From contig NZ_JAGSND010000011.1 of the NCBI RefSeq assembly GCF_018128545.1, positions 91,800-155,799 of the forward strand: a DNA stretch of 64,000 nucleotides. Direction: 5' to 3'. The notes beneath the pieces are model-generated. The model was not told where the DNA came from, did not search any database, and was given only the letters and a program-made list of their open reading frames with translations. Position 1 is the first letter of the stretch, and every line of letters starts with the position of its first letter. Positions 24,448 to 33,335 of the stretch are shown piece after piece. Both the position numbers and the translations under genes were made by a program. The stretch is from Sinanaerobacter chloroacetimidivorans. Lineage in GTDB: Bacteria; Bacillota; Clostridia; Peptostreptococcales; Anaerovoracaceae.

Positions 24448-25749
24448 CTAACTCTTCTTGGGAAGAATATTATCCAGAATTAGTGCAAGCAGGATCCCGT
24501 CAACCAAGCCGTTAGGCAAAATATATGCGGCTACACCCGGAAGCGCCTGAAAGGTCTCTTCCGGCAAAAACATCGTGCCAATCCCGACGATCAGTGAAAT
24601 ACCGATAACAAAACACTCTCTGTTGGTTAGTTTCGTATTTTGCAGTTCTTTCAGACCCTGGCCCAAAATCAGGGCAAAAATCACGAGGAGCGCGCCGCAT
24701 CCAACTGCCATCGGAATTGTGGCCAGCAACATTCCCACCGGGGTAATCATTCCCATTAAAATCATCACAGCACCAGCCAGTATAAAAGGTGATCTGGCGG
24801 CAACACCTGTCATCGCAAGAAATCCTGTGGAAGATAAGTATGGCATAAATGCGATGATGGAAAAAACACCGGTCAATGAGGTCGTGAAACCATGTATGGA
24901 AAAGGAACGATTCCATTGTTTTACGGAAACTTGATCTTCCATCAATTCCGCCATGCTTTTGATGCTGGTATAGGTCATGGACAGCAGAACAAGTGAGGCG
25001 AGCACACAAGTCGCTGTGACTCCTGCATCAAAGGTTGGCTTTCCCCAGGCAAATATCTCCGGCAGGGAAATCCATCCCTTTCCGGTCTGGTAGGGCGAAT
25101 TTGTCATCCCTAGAAATGCTGCTGCGATCCATCCGGTCAGGATGCCGATTAACGTTGAAATGCTCTGCAAAAATCCCCTGGTGAAAAGATTCAGCATTAA
25201 GTTGATCACCACAACCCCGAAAAACACTGCGGCCACTTTGAAGTCTGCCGTTTGATTGGTCGCTGTGATTCCAAGCATACCCTTCACAATACTTGGACTG
25301 ATCTGAAGAACCATCAAGAGAATCAAAACACTGTTGACCGCAGGAGTGAACAGTTTTGTAACACGCGGAATCCATCCCGCCATCGTGATCAGTATCACGA
25401 CGATGCCCGCAATCATCAATCCTCCTTCCATGTCTGTACGCAGAGTCGGCAGATCCTTCCCCACCGCAGGAGCGAGGCCTGCCATAAGAGTCAGAATACC
25501 GATCCAAAACCCGGCCGGAGCCTCAAGAATGGGATATCCATGTCCGAATTTCACCTGCAGGATCGAAATGACCCCGCTGATGAGAAAGGTTCTTTGCAGC
25601 ATGTCTGCAATTTCATTTTGGGAAAGTCCCAGCAGCGGCCCGGCTACCACTGGCATTACCACCGTAGATAGCGCAATAAAGATCACATGTTGGAACCCAT
25701 AGATCATATTTTTTCGGATCGTAAGTTTATCATTCAGTTTATACAGCAT
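24448..25749 (-). CDS. NCS2-family nucleobase permease (xanthine/uracil type)
   Basis: Integral membrane symporter of 433 aa with about 12-14 hydrophobic segments. Family members import xanthine, urate or uracil with protons or sodium. GFQHVIFIALSTVVMPVVAG near the N-terminus and the QH pair are typical, and the second half has a PFILAGAVMILMGM segment. Its ATG lies within the last codons of the 2Fe-2S subunit gene (11-bp overlap), so it belongs to the molybdenum hydroxylase operon. The context points to a purine or related N-heterocycle as substrate. It is the last gene of the operon. Confidence 0.88.
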   Translation of the reverse strand: MLYKLNDKLTIRKNMIYGFQHVIFIALSTVVMPVVAGPLLGLSQNEIADMLQRTFLISGVISILQVKFGHGYPILEAPAGFWIGILTLMAGLAPAVGKDLPTLRTDMEGGLMIAGIVVILITMAGWIPRVTKLFTPAVNSVLILLMVLQISPSIVKGMLGITATNQTADFKVAAVFFGVVVINLMLNLFTRGFLQSISTLIGILTGWIAAAFLGMTNSPYQTGKGWISLPEIFAWGKPTFDAGVTATCVLASLVLLSMTYTSIKSMAELMEDQVSVKQWNRSFSIHGFTTSLTGVFSIIAFMPYLSSTGFLAMTGVAARSPFILAGAVMILMGMITPVGMLLATIPMAVGCGALLVIFALILGQGLKELQNTKLTNRECFVIGISLIVGIGTMFLPEETFQALPGVAAYILPNGLVDGILLALILDNILPKKS

Positions 25750-26212
25750 CGTTGTCTATTGCCCCTTCAACTGCAGCAATGATATTTTGATAGCCTGTGC
25801 ATCTGCAGAGATTTCCCGAAAGAGCGATCTTGATTTCTTCCTGCGTAGGGTGTGGATTTTTTAAAAGTAAGGCTTTTGCACTCATAAGCATTCCGGGAGT
25901 ACAAAACCCGCATTGCACTGCATGATGGTCGATGAAGGACTGCTGAAGGCGGTCAAGCTTGCCATCCTGCTCAAGGGCTTCAATGGTTATAATTTCGGCT
26001 CCATTGATCTGAGGTGCGAGTACAAGACAGGAGTTCACAGCAATTCCATCCATCAGCACGGTGCAAGCGCCGCATTCGCCCGAGCTGCAGCCCTCCTTTG
26101 TTCCTGTGAGAAATAGTTCTTCACGAAGCAGGTTTAAAAGTGTCATTTCAGGGTCAACAGCCATACCAACTTCTTTTCCGTTTAACAGAAAACGAATTTC
26201 CAATTTTTCCAT
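25739..26212 (-). CDS. Molybdenum hydroxylase, 2Fe-2S subunit (first operon)
   Basis: Small electron-transfer subunit of the xanthine dehydrogenase/CO dehydrogenase family, 157 aa. The plant-ferredoxin cluster motif is CSSGECGACTVLMDG (about 42-56) and the second cluster is coordinated by CGFCTPGM (about 99-106) and CRCTGY (about 138-143). Start ATG has an AGGAGG site and is 3 bp after the FAD subunit. The set of three subunits on separate genes is the usual layout in Clostridia. Confidence 0.95.
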   Translation of the reverse strand: MEKLEIRFLLNGKEVGMAVDPEMTLLNLLREELFLTGTKEGCSSGECGACTVLMDGIAVNSCLVLAPQINGAEIITIEALEQDGKLDRLQQSFIDHHAVQCGFCTPGMLMSAKALLLKNPHPTQEEIKIALSGNLCRCTGYQNIIAAVEGAIDNDAV

Positions 26213-26215
26213 ATC

Positions 26216-27085
26216 TTATTCCTCCTTTCCCAAAGCCTCTTTAATAAGTGAAACCGTAAACTTTTCAATAACCGGAAGCTTATAGGCGCTTGACGAGCGT
26301 GTTCCGGTCTGTGTAAATACGTACTCTGCTGCAAGTTTCCCCGCCTTGTTCAGAAGGTCCGCGGTTAATTCCCGGCCTGTCAGAAATTCTTCTACGGCTC
26401 TGATTCTTTCCGGTTTTGAGGTAGACGCTCCTAAAGCAAACTTCACGCTCTCCGCGATGTTGTTATGCAGCCGGAATACACAGCATCCGTTTATTCTTGC
26501 AATAGCCAAAGCATTTCGCCTTCCGATTTTTTTAAAAGAGGAGCGGATGTCTGCTGCAGGATGTTTCAATATAATGCTTGTCAGTATTTCACTGCCTTTT
26601 AGTGCGATTTTCTTGCTGTCAAGTATAAAATCTTCCAGCGCCAAGATCCGGATGTCAACGGTTCCATCCGCAGCAAGTGATTGAAGCTCCATTTCTGCAT
26701 CAAGGCAGAGAAGCGGAGTCAAACTATCTGCGGCTGCACTGGCATTGCAGATATTGCCGCCGATTGTGCCCCGGTTTCTGATCTGTGGCGAACCGATGGT
26801 CGCCGCAGCATTACAAAGCATCTTTGCCGCATTTCTTAAAATCTCCGAGTCTGAGATCTCCGTAAAGCTGGTCATTGCGCCGATTCTTATGCGGCCTCCC
26901 GCTGCTTCTATACCTTTTAGCTCATGAACCTTGGATAAATCGATCACGCTTCCTTCAGGTCCCTTGTCATTGTGCAAGGCGACCACAAGATCCGTTCCGC
27001 CTGCGAGCAGGGAAGATCCTTCATAATCTCTTCTCAGCTGAAGTGCTTTGATTAAAGTATCGGGTTGAAAAAATTCCCTAATCAT
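26216..27085 (-). CDS. Molybdenum hydroxylase, FAD subunit (first operon)
   Basis: Medium subunit of 289 aa carrying the FAD-binding domain of the VAO/CoxM type. The motif SLLAGGTDLVVALHN near residue 26 and the TIGSPQIRNRGTIGGNICNA block (about 91-110) bind the FAD. It transfers electrons from the 2Fe-2S subunit to NAD or another acceptor. Its ATG overlaps the stop of the large subunit (ATGA), so translation is coupled. Confidence 0.94.
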   Translation of the reverse strand: MIREFFQPDTLIKALQLRRDYEGSSLLAGGTDLVVALHNDKGPEGSVIDLSKVHELKGIEAAGGRIRIGAMTSFTEISDSEILRNAAKMLCNAAATIGSPQIRNRGTIGGNICNASAAADSLTPLLCLDAEMELQSLAADGTVDIRILALEDFILDSKKIALKGSEILTSIILKHPAADIRSSFKKIGRRNALAIARINGCCVFRLHNNIAESVKFALGASTSKPERIRAVEEFLTGRELTADLLNKAGKLAAEYVFTQTGTRSSSAYKLPVIEKFTVSLIKEALGKEE

Positions 27086-29451
27086 TGCGTCTCCCCTCCT
27101 TTTAACATTCTTTCCGGTTCTTCAGAACCGTTGACAGAATTTAGGCTAGAAAATCGCAAATCTTTAATTTGCTGATTTTCATCGTTAATAGATCCCAGCC
27201 TTTCGCTTTCTTGAATTGCTGCGAACACGCTCTCCAAATCTGCCGGAAGCTTCCGTATTCTGACACCTAGTGCATTTTCAATGGCGTTGATCACCGCAGG
27301 TGCAAGGGTTGCGGTGGAGGATTCTCCGATTCCCTTTACCCCCAGCGGATTGACCCCCGGTTGCTTCGGTTCCAGAGGCATCGGTCTGAAGTTATGGAAG
27401 TCCAAGGTTGTGGGCAGTAAATATCCATCAAAATTCAGCGTTTTTACCTGGCCCTTCTGGATCACAACTTCTTCTGTCAAAGTAAAGCCCAGGGCCATAG
27501 AAGCCCCTCCGGCGATTTGACCCTTAACCTCGGGTTCATTCAATACCCGGCCAACATCGTGAATCGCAACTAAATCTATGATTTCAACCTTTCCTGAGGA
27601 TAAATCGATTTCAACCTCTGCGCCGCAGGCTCCATAGTTAAAGGAGGCATAGGTATCGCCGCAGTTTTTATCAAAATCCCACCACACCGGGGGGAGCGAC
27701 CACCAACCGTAACCGAAAACACCCGGAAGCTTTGTATAGCATAGAGTGATGGCATCCTGGAAGCTGATTTGTTTTTCTTTATTTTTTGTAAAGATGCTGT
27801 TATTTTCGAATATTAATTCCTCGGAAGCAACCGACCAAGCTTCAGCCACGACTTTAGCGATTCTAATTTTGGCATCTTCTGCAGCAACGACTGCGGCATT
27901 CCCTGATGTGATCGTTCCTCTGGAGCCTACTGTTGCTCCGCTGTCCGGCAAATAGGCAGTATCCAGCGGGCTGACCTTCAGGTGATCAATGCTGACTCCT
28001 AGAGTCTTACTGACCATCTGAAGCACAATATTGCTTCCTCCCTGGCCCATTTCTGCGATTCCGGTGAGTACCGTTACGCTTCCATCCCGTTCAATATGAA
28101 TGTTTACAGCTGCAGCGTCCAGGGTTGTAACTCCGGCCCCGTTGGCCTCCCCGCGGAATATGCAGGAGATGCCTCTTCCCCGTACCTTTCCCTCTTGTAG
28201 GGCTGCAGGCTTTTCATGAAGAGGAAAAACCTGTTCAAGCTTGTCGAGACACTCTATCAGATTGACGCTTTTCAGTTCCTGACTGGTTGCAGTAATCGAA
28301 CCTTCCCGGTAGGCGTTGAGGCGCCTGATCTCCAGAGGATCCATCCCAAGTTCTTTCGCAAGTTCGCTCATCAGCGACTCTGAGGCAAAGTCTACCTGAG
28401 GCGAGCCAAAGCCTCGAACTGCGTCAGAATATACATTATTTGTATAGGCACCGACAATGGTTGTAGAGACGTTTTCGATATTATAGGGTCCAGTTGCCTC
28501 TACGGTAGCTCTCCATATGGTAGCTTTACTCTTTGTTATGTATGCGCCTACATCCACAAGGCCGTTAATTTCTATTGCAGTAATGTGTCCGTTCTTTTTG
28601 GCGCCTATTTTATATTTTAATTTGAAGGGGTGTCTTTTACTCCCCTCAAGCAGCACTTCCTCCCGGCTCCAGGTCATTTTACATGGTCTTCCGGTAAGCA
28701 TTGCAGCCATGGCCGCACGGGAAGCTATGACATTGATATCACAGTCCTTTCCTCCAAAAGCACCGCCAATGGCAGGCTGAATCAGTCTGACCCGATTTTC
28801 GCTGAGGCCGCAGGCAGCGGCTACAGCTCTTTTCACATTAAAGGGGCCTTTTCCCGGGCAGTATACAGAGATACCGTCGGCTTCCGGCACAACGATGGCG
28901 CCATCCGGTTCTATAGCTGCATGCATTGCCCTTTGGGTAGCGTATTCCCTTTCAAGTATGACATCTGCCTCCTTAAAACCTTCAGCAATATTACCCTTTA
29001 CGGTTTTATGGGTGATTGCACAATTCGAGTCGCCGTGCAAGATGGGAGCACCTGGTTCAAATGCCTCTTCGGGAGTAAAAATAGCCGGAAGTTCCTCATA
29101 CTCTACTTTTACAAGTTTTGCTGCCTTTAATGCCAGTGACTTTGTCTCTGCTACAACAAGGGCTACGCCGTCTCCGGTACACTTCACCGCCTCCGCAGCA
29201 AGTACGGGCTTATCGTTTGGCAAATGATTTCTTCCAAAAACGTCCTTTGCAGTGAGTACTCTCACAACACCCTTCAACTTCAGGGCCTCCGAGCTGTCAA
29301 TATGTAAAATCCTTGCATGGGGAACGGGAATTCTGACTGTTTGTACGTAGAGCATCCCGGGAAATTTTAAATCATCCACATACTTGGCTTTGCCGGTTAT
29401 CTTCCCATAGGCATCCTGCCTGTCAATTGGGCTTACTTTTTCATTTTCCAC
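27082..29451 (-). CDS. Molybdenum hydroxylase, molybdopterin-binding subunit (first operon)
   Basis: Catalytic subunit of a xanthine dehydrogenase-type enzyme, 789 aa. Substrates of this family are hydroxylated on a ring carbon next to nitrogen. Typical parts: YGKITGKAKYVDDLKFPGML at the N-terminus, AIGGAFGGKD near 215-225, GIAEMGQGGSNIVLQM near 450-465 and KGIGESSTA near 720, whose glutamate is the catalytic base. The start is a GTG at 29451 eight bases after AAGGAGG; an in-frame start at 29484 lacks a site. The nearby NCS2 permease suggests a purine. No MoCo-insertion (XdhC-like) gene is in the window. Confidence 0.93.
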   Translation of the reverse strand: MENEKVSPIDRQDAYGKITGKAKYVDDLKFPGMLYVQTVRIPVPHARILHIDSSEALKLKGVVRVLTAKDVFGRNHLPNDKPVLAAEAVKCTGDGVALVVAETKSLALKAAKLVKVEYEELPAIFTPEEAFEPGAPILHGDSNCAITHKTVKGNIAEGFKEADVILEREYATQRAMHAAIEPDGAIVVPEADGISVYCPGKGPFNVKRAVAAACGLSENRVRLIQPAIGGAFGGKDCDINVIASRAAMAAMLTGRPCKMTWSREEVLLEGSKRHPFKLKYKIGAKKNGHITAIEINGLVDVGAYITKSKATIWRATVEATGPYNIENVSTTIVGAYTNNVYSDAVRGFGSPQVDFASESLMSELAKELGMDPLEIRRLNAYREGSITATSQELKSVNLIECLDKLEQVFPLHEKPAALQEGKVRGRGISCIFRGEANGAGVTTLDAAAVNIHIERDGSVTVLTGIAEMGQGGSNIVLQMVSKTLGVSIDHLKVSPLDTAYLPDSGATVGSRGTITSGNAAVVAAEDAKIRIAKVVAEAWSVASEELIFENNSIFTKNKEKQISFQDAITLCYTKLPGVFGYGWWSLPPVWWDFDKNCGDTYASFNYGACGAEVEIDLSSGKVEIIDLVAIHDVGRVLNEPEVKGQIAGGASMALGFTLTEEVVIQKGQVKTLNFDGYLLPTTLDFHNFRPMPLEPKQPGVNPLGVKGIGESSTATLAPAVINAIENALGVRIRKLPADLESVFAAIQESERLGSINDENQQIKDLRFSSLNSVNGSEEPERMLKGGETQ

Positions 29452-29514
29452 GCGTTTCGCCTCCTTTGGTTTGATCGGCGGCATCAGCGGCGGGTTTCAT
29501 GCCCCTGCCAACGC

Positions 29515-30543
29515 CTATAGCATTTCCTTCATGGAAGAATAGTCATAATAGGTCTGAAATCCTCCGGTGTGAAGGAAAACCACCCTTGAGCCCTTTTGGA
29601 TTGCACCACTTCTGATCAGTCCGATGAGCCCGGCCAGCGTTTTTCCTGAGTAAACAGGATCAAGAAGGATTCCTTCGGTCCTTGCCAGAAGCTCTATGGC
29701 CTCCTTCAATTCAACAGTGGGTCTGGAATAGCCTTCTCCAACGTACTCCTCATAGCAGCGGATCTTATCCTTCTGGGGCGTTTCCAGATTCAGAAGGGAG
29801 GCCGTTCCTTCAAGGGCTCCGGAAACAGAATTCAGCTGTCGCTCATTCTTTTGAGCAACATTGATTCCAATGACGGAAGCCGGGTAGCCAGCCTGCTCAA
29901 ATCCGAGTATCAAGCCCGCCTGTGTTCCTCCGGTACCGCTTGGGCATACCACATAGTCGAAATCAAGATTTCGTTCTCTGCCCTGCTGGATCAGTTCCTC
30001 GGCACAAAGGATATACCCGCAATTTCCCAGAGGACAGGTTCCGCCTCTTGCGAGTATGTAAGGCTTCCTGCCTTGCACCTCAAGGTCTGCTTTCATGTCC
30101 AGTGCAAGCTCCATGGTATGAAGCGGTCCGGTAACGGGAGCTCCGCAGCTGACTGTCCTTGAGACACCGGCAAACTCATATAAGTGCTTATTTGGGTCAA
30201 GCTCGTAATCGTAGTCTGACTTTGCCCAGTTTTCAAGAATCAGCTCGGTTTTCATCCCCTCTATATTGGCCATTAAGATGGCCATGAGGTTATGATTACA
30301 CTGAACCGTACTTGCTGTAATGATCGTGTCAGCAGAAAGATCCACTGCTTCCTGGAAGAGAAATTCCAGCTTTCTAGTCTTGTTGCCGCCGAAAGGAAGC
30401 AGGTCATCCCGCTTTATATAGAGTTCCACGTTCCCGCCTAGAGCCTGTGATAAATGAGCCAGTCTCTGCAGCGGGGTTATCTGCGTAATATACCTTCTTC
30501 TTGGAATATCCTTGATTTTTTCAAAAAAACTCTTTTCTGACAT
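29515..30543 (-). CDS. PLP-dependent D-cysteine desulfhydrase/ACC deaminase-family enzyme
   Basis: Fold-type II PLP enzyme. The PLP lysine lies in FGGNKTRKLEF (about 51-61) and the phosphate loop in CPSGTGGTQAGLILG (about 198-212); LDPVYSGKTLAGLIGL and FLHTGGFQTYYDY follow. The family includes D-cysteine desulfhydrase, ACC deaminase and L-cysteate lyase, which sequence alone cannot separate. The ATG at 30543 (nine bases from AAGGAG) is preferred over one two codons upstream that overlaps the regulator's stop. Between a GntR regulator and the hydroxylase operon, it may cut an amino or sulfur side chain from the same substrate; this is inference. Confidence 0.88.
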   Translation of the reverse strand: MSEKSFFEKIKDIPRRRYITQITPLQRLAHLSQALGGNVELYIKRDDLLPFGGNKTRKLEFLFQEAVDLSADTIITASTVQCNHNLMAILMANIEGMKTELILENWAKSDYDYELDPNKHLYEFAGVSRTVSCGAPVTGPLHTMELALDMKADLEVQGRKPYILARGGTCPLGNCGYILCAEELIQQGRERNLDFDYVVCPSGTGGTQAGLILGFEQAGYPASVIGINVAQKNERQLNSVSGALEGTASLLNLETPQKDKIRCYEEYVGEGYSRPTVELKEAIELLARTEGILLDPVYSGKTLAGLIGLIRSGAIQKGSRVVFLHTGGFQTYYDYSSMKEML

Positions 30544-30549
30544 ATCCAT

Positions 30550-31221
30550 TCACTCCTTCTGCTTTGCTTCCATCTCTACAATCAGCTCTTCCAAATGAGA
30601 AATGGCAGCCTGTAATGCTTTTCCTTCATTACGCTCAGCAAGAGCATCATAAATCGACTCATGACGTACAGCCAGATTTTTCAAACCCTTGTCTGAAAGT
30701 TTTTTCGTCGCAATATAAGTCCATTCTCTTATATAGCATTGACTCCACAACCGAAGCAGCATTTTATTCTCAGAAACTTCAATGATCTTCTGATGAAACA
30801 ATGCATCAAGCTTTATGTATAAATCAAACTCATGGTTCTCTGCAGCAGCTTCCATCTCCTTCATTACGTTGAAAAGGTCCTGAAGCTGTTCATCGGTAAT
30901 GTTTTGCACCGCATACATCATTCCCAGGGTCTCAAGGCTGATCCGCACTTTATAGGAATCCTTCACATCCTTGATTGTATGCTCTTTTACATAACATCCT
31001 TGAAACGGTATGTTTTCTACAAGTCCTATTATTTCAAGCTCTCTGATTGCTTCCCTTACAGGAGACTGTGATACGCCAAGTTCCTTTGCACACCGTGTCT
31101 CTACAATGCGGTCTCCTGGTTTCAATTCTCCCGAAAGGATCGATTCTTTTATGTAATCACAGATTTCTTCCCGAAATAAGCTACGTTTTTTTAGTTGCTT
31201 TTTAGTTGCTTCCTCTGCCAT
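30550..31221 (-). CDS. GntR-family regulator, FCD subfamily (first of three paralogues)
   Basis: DNA-binding regulator of 223 aa with winged helix (CAKELGVSQSPVREAIRELE) and FCD ligand domain. The N-terminal text RSLFREEICDYIKESILSGE is nearly repeated in the regulators at 46299 and 47204, which shows three related proteins. It directly abuts the PLP enzyme gene and lies 80 bp downstream of the ABC transporter, so it could control either. Its own upstream region lacks the ATATAATCGATTATAT palindrome found for its paralogues. Confidence 0.9.
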   Translation of the reverse strand: MAEEATKKQLKKRSLFREEICDYIKESILSGELKPGDRIVETRCAKELGVSQSPVREAIRELEIIGLVENIPFQGCYVKEHTIKDVKDSYKVRISLETLGMMYAVQNITDEQLQDLFNVMKEMEAAAENHEFDLYIKLDALFHQKIIEVSENKMLLRLWSQCYIREWTYIATKKLSDKGLKNLAVRHESIYDALAERNEGKALQAAISHLEELIVEMEAKQKE

Positions 31222-31300
31222 AATGAGTCCTTCCTACCAAGTATACATTTATGGAATTTGGTTAAATCATCTTGTGGGAGTATCTTGTTTCTTTCTTCAG

Positions 31301-32302
31301 TTACCTTTTACGTCTGTCACTGACATAGGCAATCAGTAAAGCGAACAGTACGATGCCAAATCCCAGCCATTTTCCTGCATCTCCCCAGCCCAAAGCAACA
31401 AGAAGGTTTGTAAGTGTCTGAAGGAAAATAGAGCCTAAAATTACTCTGAAATAATTTCCTTCTCCGCCTACAAGAGATACTCCTCCAACTACCACTGCGG
31501 CTATGCTCGGCATAACATAGCTTGAACCCATATCTTTAAAGGCAATGCCCATATTTCCGATCAACAAAAGTCCTATCAGACTCGCTGCAACTCCGCTGAT
31601 CATAAAGGCAACAAGCCTTACTGCCTTAACGTTTACACCGCTTAGGTAGGCAGTTTTTTCGTTTGTGCCGACCCCAAAGAGCATTAAGCCCCATCTCGTT
31701 TTATAAAGAAGGATCATTACAATCACAGCCAGAGAGATCAAAACGAACAAAATATTGGGAAAGATTCCTGTTGATTTAGCCGCAATGATTTCCAGGATCG
31801 GGGACGGTTTACCCGTAATATTTCTGCCTGCTGTATATACGTTGATAATCCCCTGTATGATACTGGCCATTGCCATTGTAACAACCAGCGGAGGAAGCTT
31901 TATATAAGCAATCAGTGCTCCGTTTGCGAAACCGATCACAGCACCGACGACCAAAGCGACCAGGATGGCCGGTAACAGGTTCCCGTTTTGTCCGTCCATA
32001 ATCGATGCAGTCAGAATTGCGGTCAGTGTTGCCGTATAACCCACAGACAAATCGAGCCCGGCGCCTCCCGCGGCTATAACGATCATCTGGCATAGCGCAA
32101 ACAATGCGATAAAAGAAGATAGCTTGATTGTCAGAAGGATTTGTCCTACACTGAAAAAGTTTGATACAATGGCCTCCCCCAGTATAAACAGCAATATAAT
32201 CAGAAGGAAAGCAACAATAGTTTTTTTATTTTCATTGAGAATTACGCTTAGCGTACCCTTCTGCGCAATGCTCATGTTCTCTGCATTTTTCATGGTATTC
32301 AT
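31301..32302 (-). CDS. ABC sugar transporter permease (RbsC-like), second permease
   Basis: Inner membrane permease of 333 aa with about nine hydrophobic segments and the GGAGLDLSVGYTATLTAIL motif (about 85) typical of RbsC/AraH-type permeases. LGVGTNEKTAYLSGVNVKAV (region about 210) is the cytoplasmic loop that contacts the ATPase. An AAGGAG site lies ten bases before the ATG. It is the last gene of a four-gene importer with two different permeases, like the YtfT/YjfF pair. Confidence 0.92.
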   Translation of the reverse strand: MNTMKNAENMSIAQKGTLSVILNENKKTIVAFLLIILLFILGEAIVSNFFSVGQILLTIKLSSFIALFALCQMIVIAAGGAGLDLSVGYTATLTAILTASIMDGQNGNLLPAILVALVVGAVIGFANGALIAYIKLPPLVVTMAMASIIQGIINVYTAGRNITGKPSPILEIIAAKSTGIFPNILFVLISLAVIVMILLYKTRWGLMLFGVGTNEKTAYLSGVNVKAVRLVAFMISGVAASLIGLLLIGNMGIAFKDMGSSYVMPSIAAVVVGGVSLVGGEGNYFRVILGSIFLQTLTNLLVALGWGDAGKWLGFGIVLFALLIAYVSDRRKR

Positions 32303-32303
32303 A

Positions 32304-33335
32304 TCATTCTTTCTCCTTTAGCATGGCCTTTTTATTGATGTGAGAATATGCCATGGAACCTGATATGGCAACAATGATAATCAGCCCGCTGACAAGGGTC
32401 TGATATGCGTTTGGAATGTTGGCAAAAAATATAATCTTATTTACAAAGCTTAAAATCAAGGCTCCGACAATGGCCATATAGACGCTTCCCCGGCCTCCGG
32501 TCAGTGCAATCCCCCCAACAACTGCGGCTGCGATGGCCTTTAAGGTCATCGGGTCTCCCATTCTCGCATCTCCCGATTGGTTCTGCCCTACAAAGAACAG
32601 CGCTGCCAGAAAAATGAATACGGAATTGATAATACATGCCATCATTTGCACCTTTGCAGTGTTGATTCCTGTGGAATAAGCACTGTCATTATTACTGCCC
32701 ACTGCATAGATATATCTGCCGGTCTTAGTCTTACTTATGAAATACCAGAACAGGCAGCCGACAATCAATAACCCCAGAGCAGGCTGTAAAACCGAGCCGA
32801 TTGCCTGAACAAACCCGGGAACTCCCTCTGCTGCCTTAGCATCATAGAAGATCTTAAACCATTTTACCGATTCTCCGCCGGGAGTAGGCCTGATAAAAAG
32901 CGCTGCTCCAAGCCATATGTAAGAGGTTGCGAAGGTGATGATGACCGGCGGAATTCTCAGATATCCGATCCCTATCCCATTGATCACACCAATGAGCACA
33001 GCAACTGCAAAGGCAATGACAAGAGCGTAAGCTCCAGTAACCGGACTATCCTGCTTCATGATATAAGTCAATACACAGGTAAGAAGCGAAAGGGCCGCAC
33101 CTGCAGAGAGGTCGAGGCCTCCGGATATAATCACCACCGCCTGCCCCATTGCCAGCAGGATCAGCGGAACAAAAGCATTGATATTTCTGACGACGGAACC
33201 ACGTTCAAAAAAGTTATCCTGAAGGATAGCGGTAACGGCAAACATTACCAATAGAATCAACATGCTTGAAAACTCTTGCTTTAAAACAATCTTCTTAAAG
33301 CTTGAACTGAGTGAAACCTTTGTAATTTTATTCAT
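32304..33335 (-). CDS. ABC sugar transporter permease (RbsC-like), first permease
   Basis: 343-aa membrane permease, paralogous to the one downstream. ISGGLDLSAGAALSLLTCVL near residue 69 and VGSNNDSAYSTGINTAKVQ near 215 are the family marks. It begins immediately after the ATPase gene (stop and start contiguous) and ends 1 bp before the next permease, so the two are translated together. Two different permeases suggest a heterodimeric channel. Confidence 0.93.
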   Translation of the reverse strand: MNKITKVSLSSSFKKIVLKQEFSSMLILLVMFAVTAILQDNFFERGSVVRNINAFVPLILLAMGQAVVIISGGLDLSAGAALSLLTCVLTYIMKQDSPVTGAYALVIAFAVAVLIGVINGIGIGYLRIPPVIITFATSYIWLGAALFIRPTPGGESVKWFKIFYDAKAAEGVPGFVQAIGSVLQPALGLLIVGCLFWYFISKTKTGRYIYAVGSNNDSAYSTGINTAKVQMMACIINSVFIFLAALFFVGQNQSGDARMGDPMTLKAIAAAVVGGIALTGGRGSVYMAIVGALILSFVNKIIFFANIPNAYQTLVSGLIIIVAISGSMAYSHINKKAMLKEKE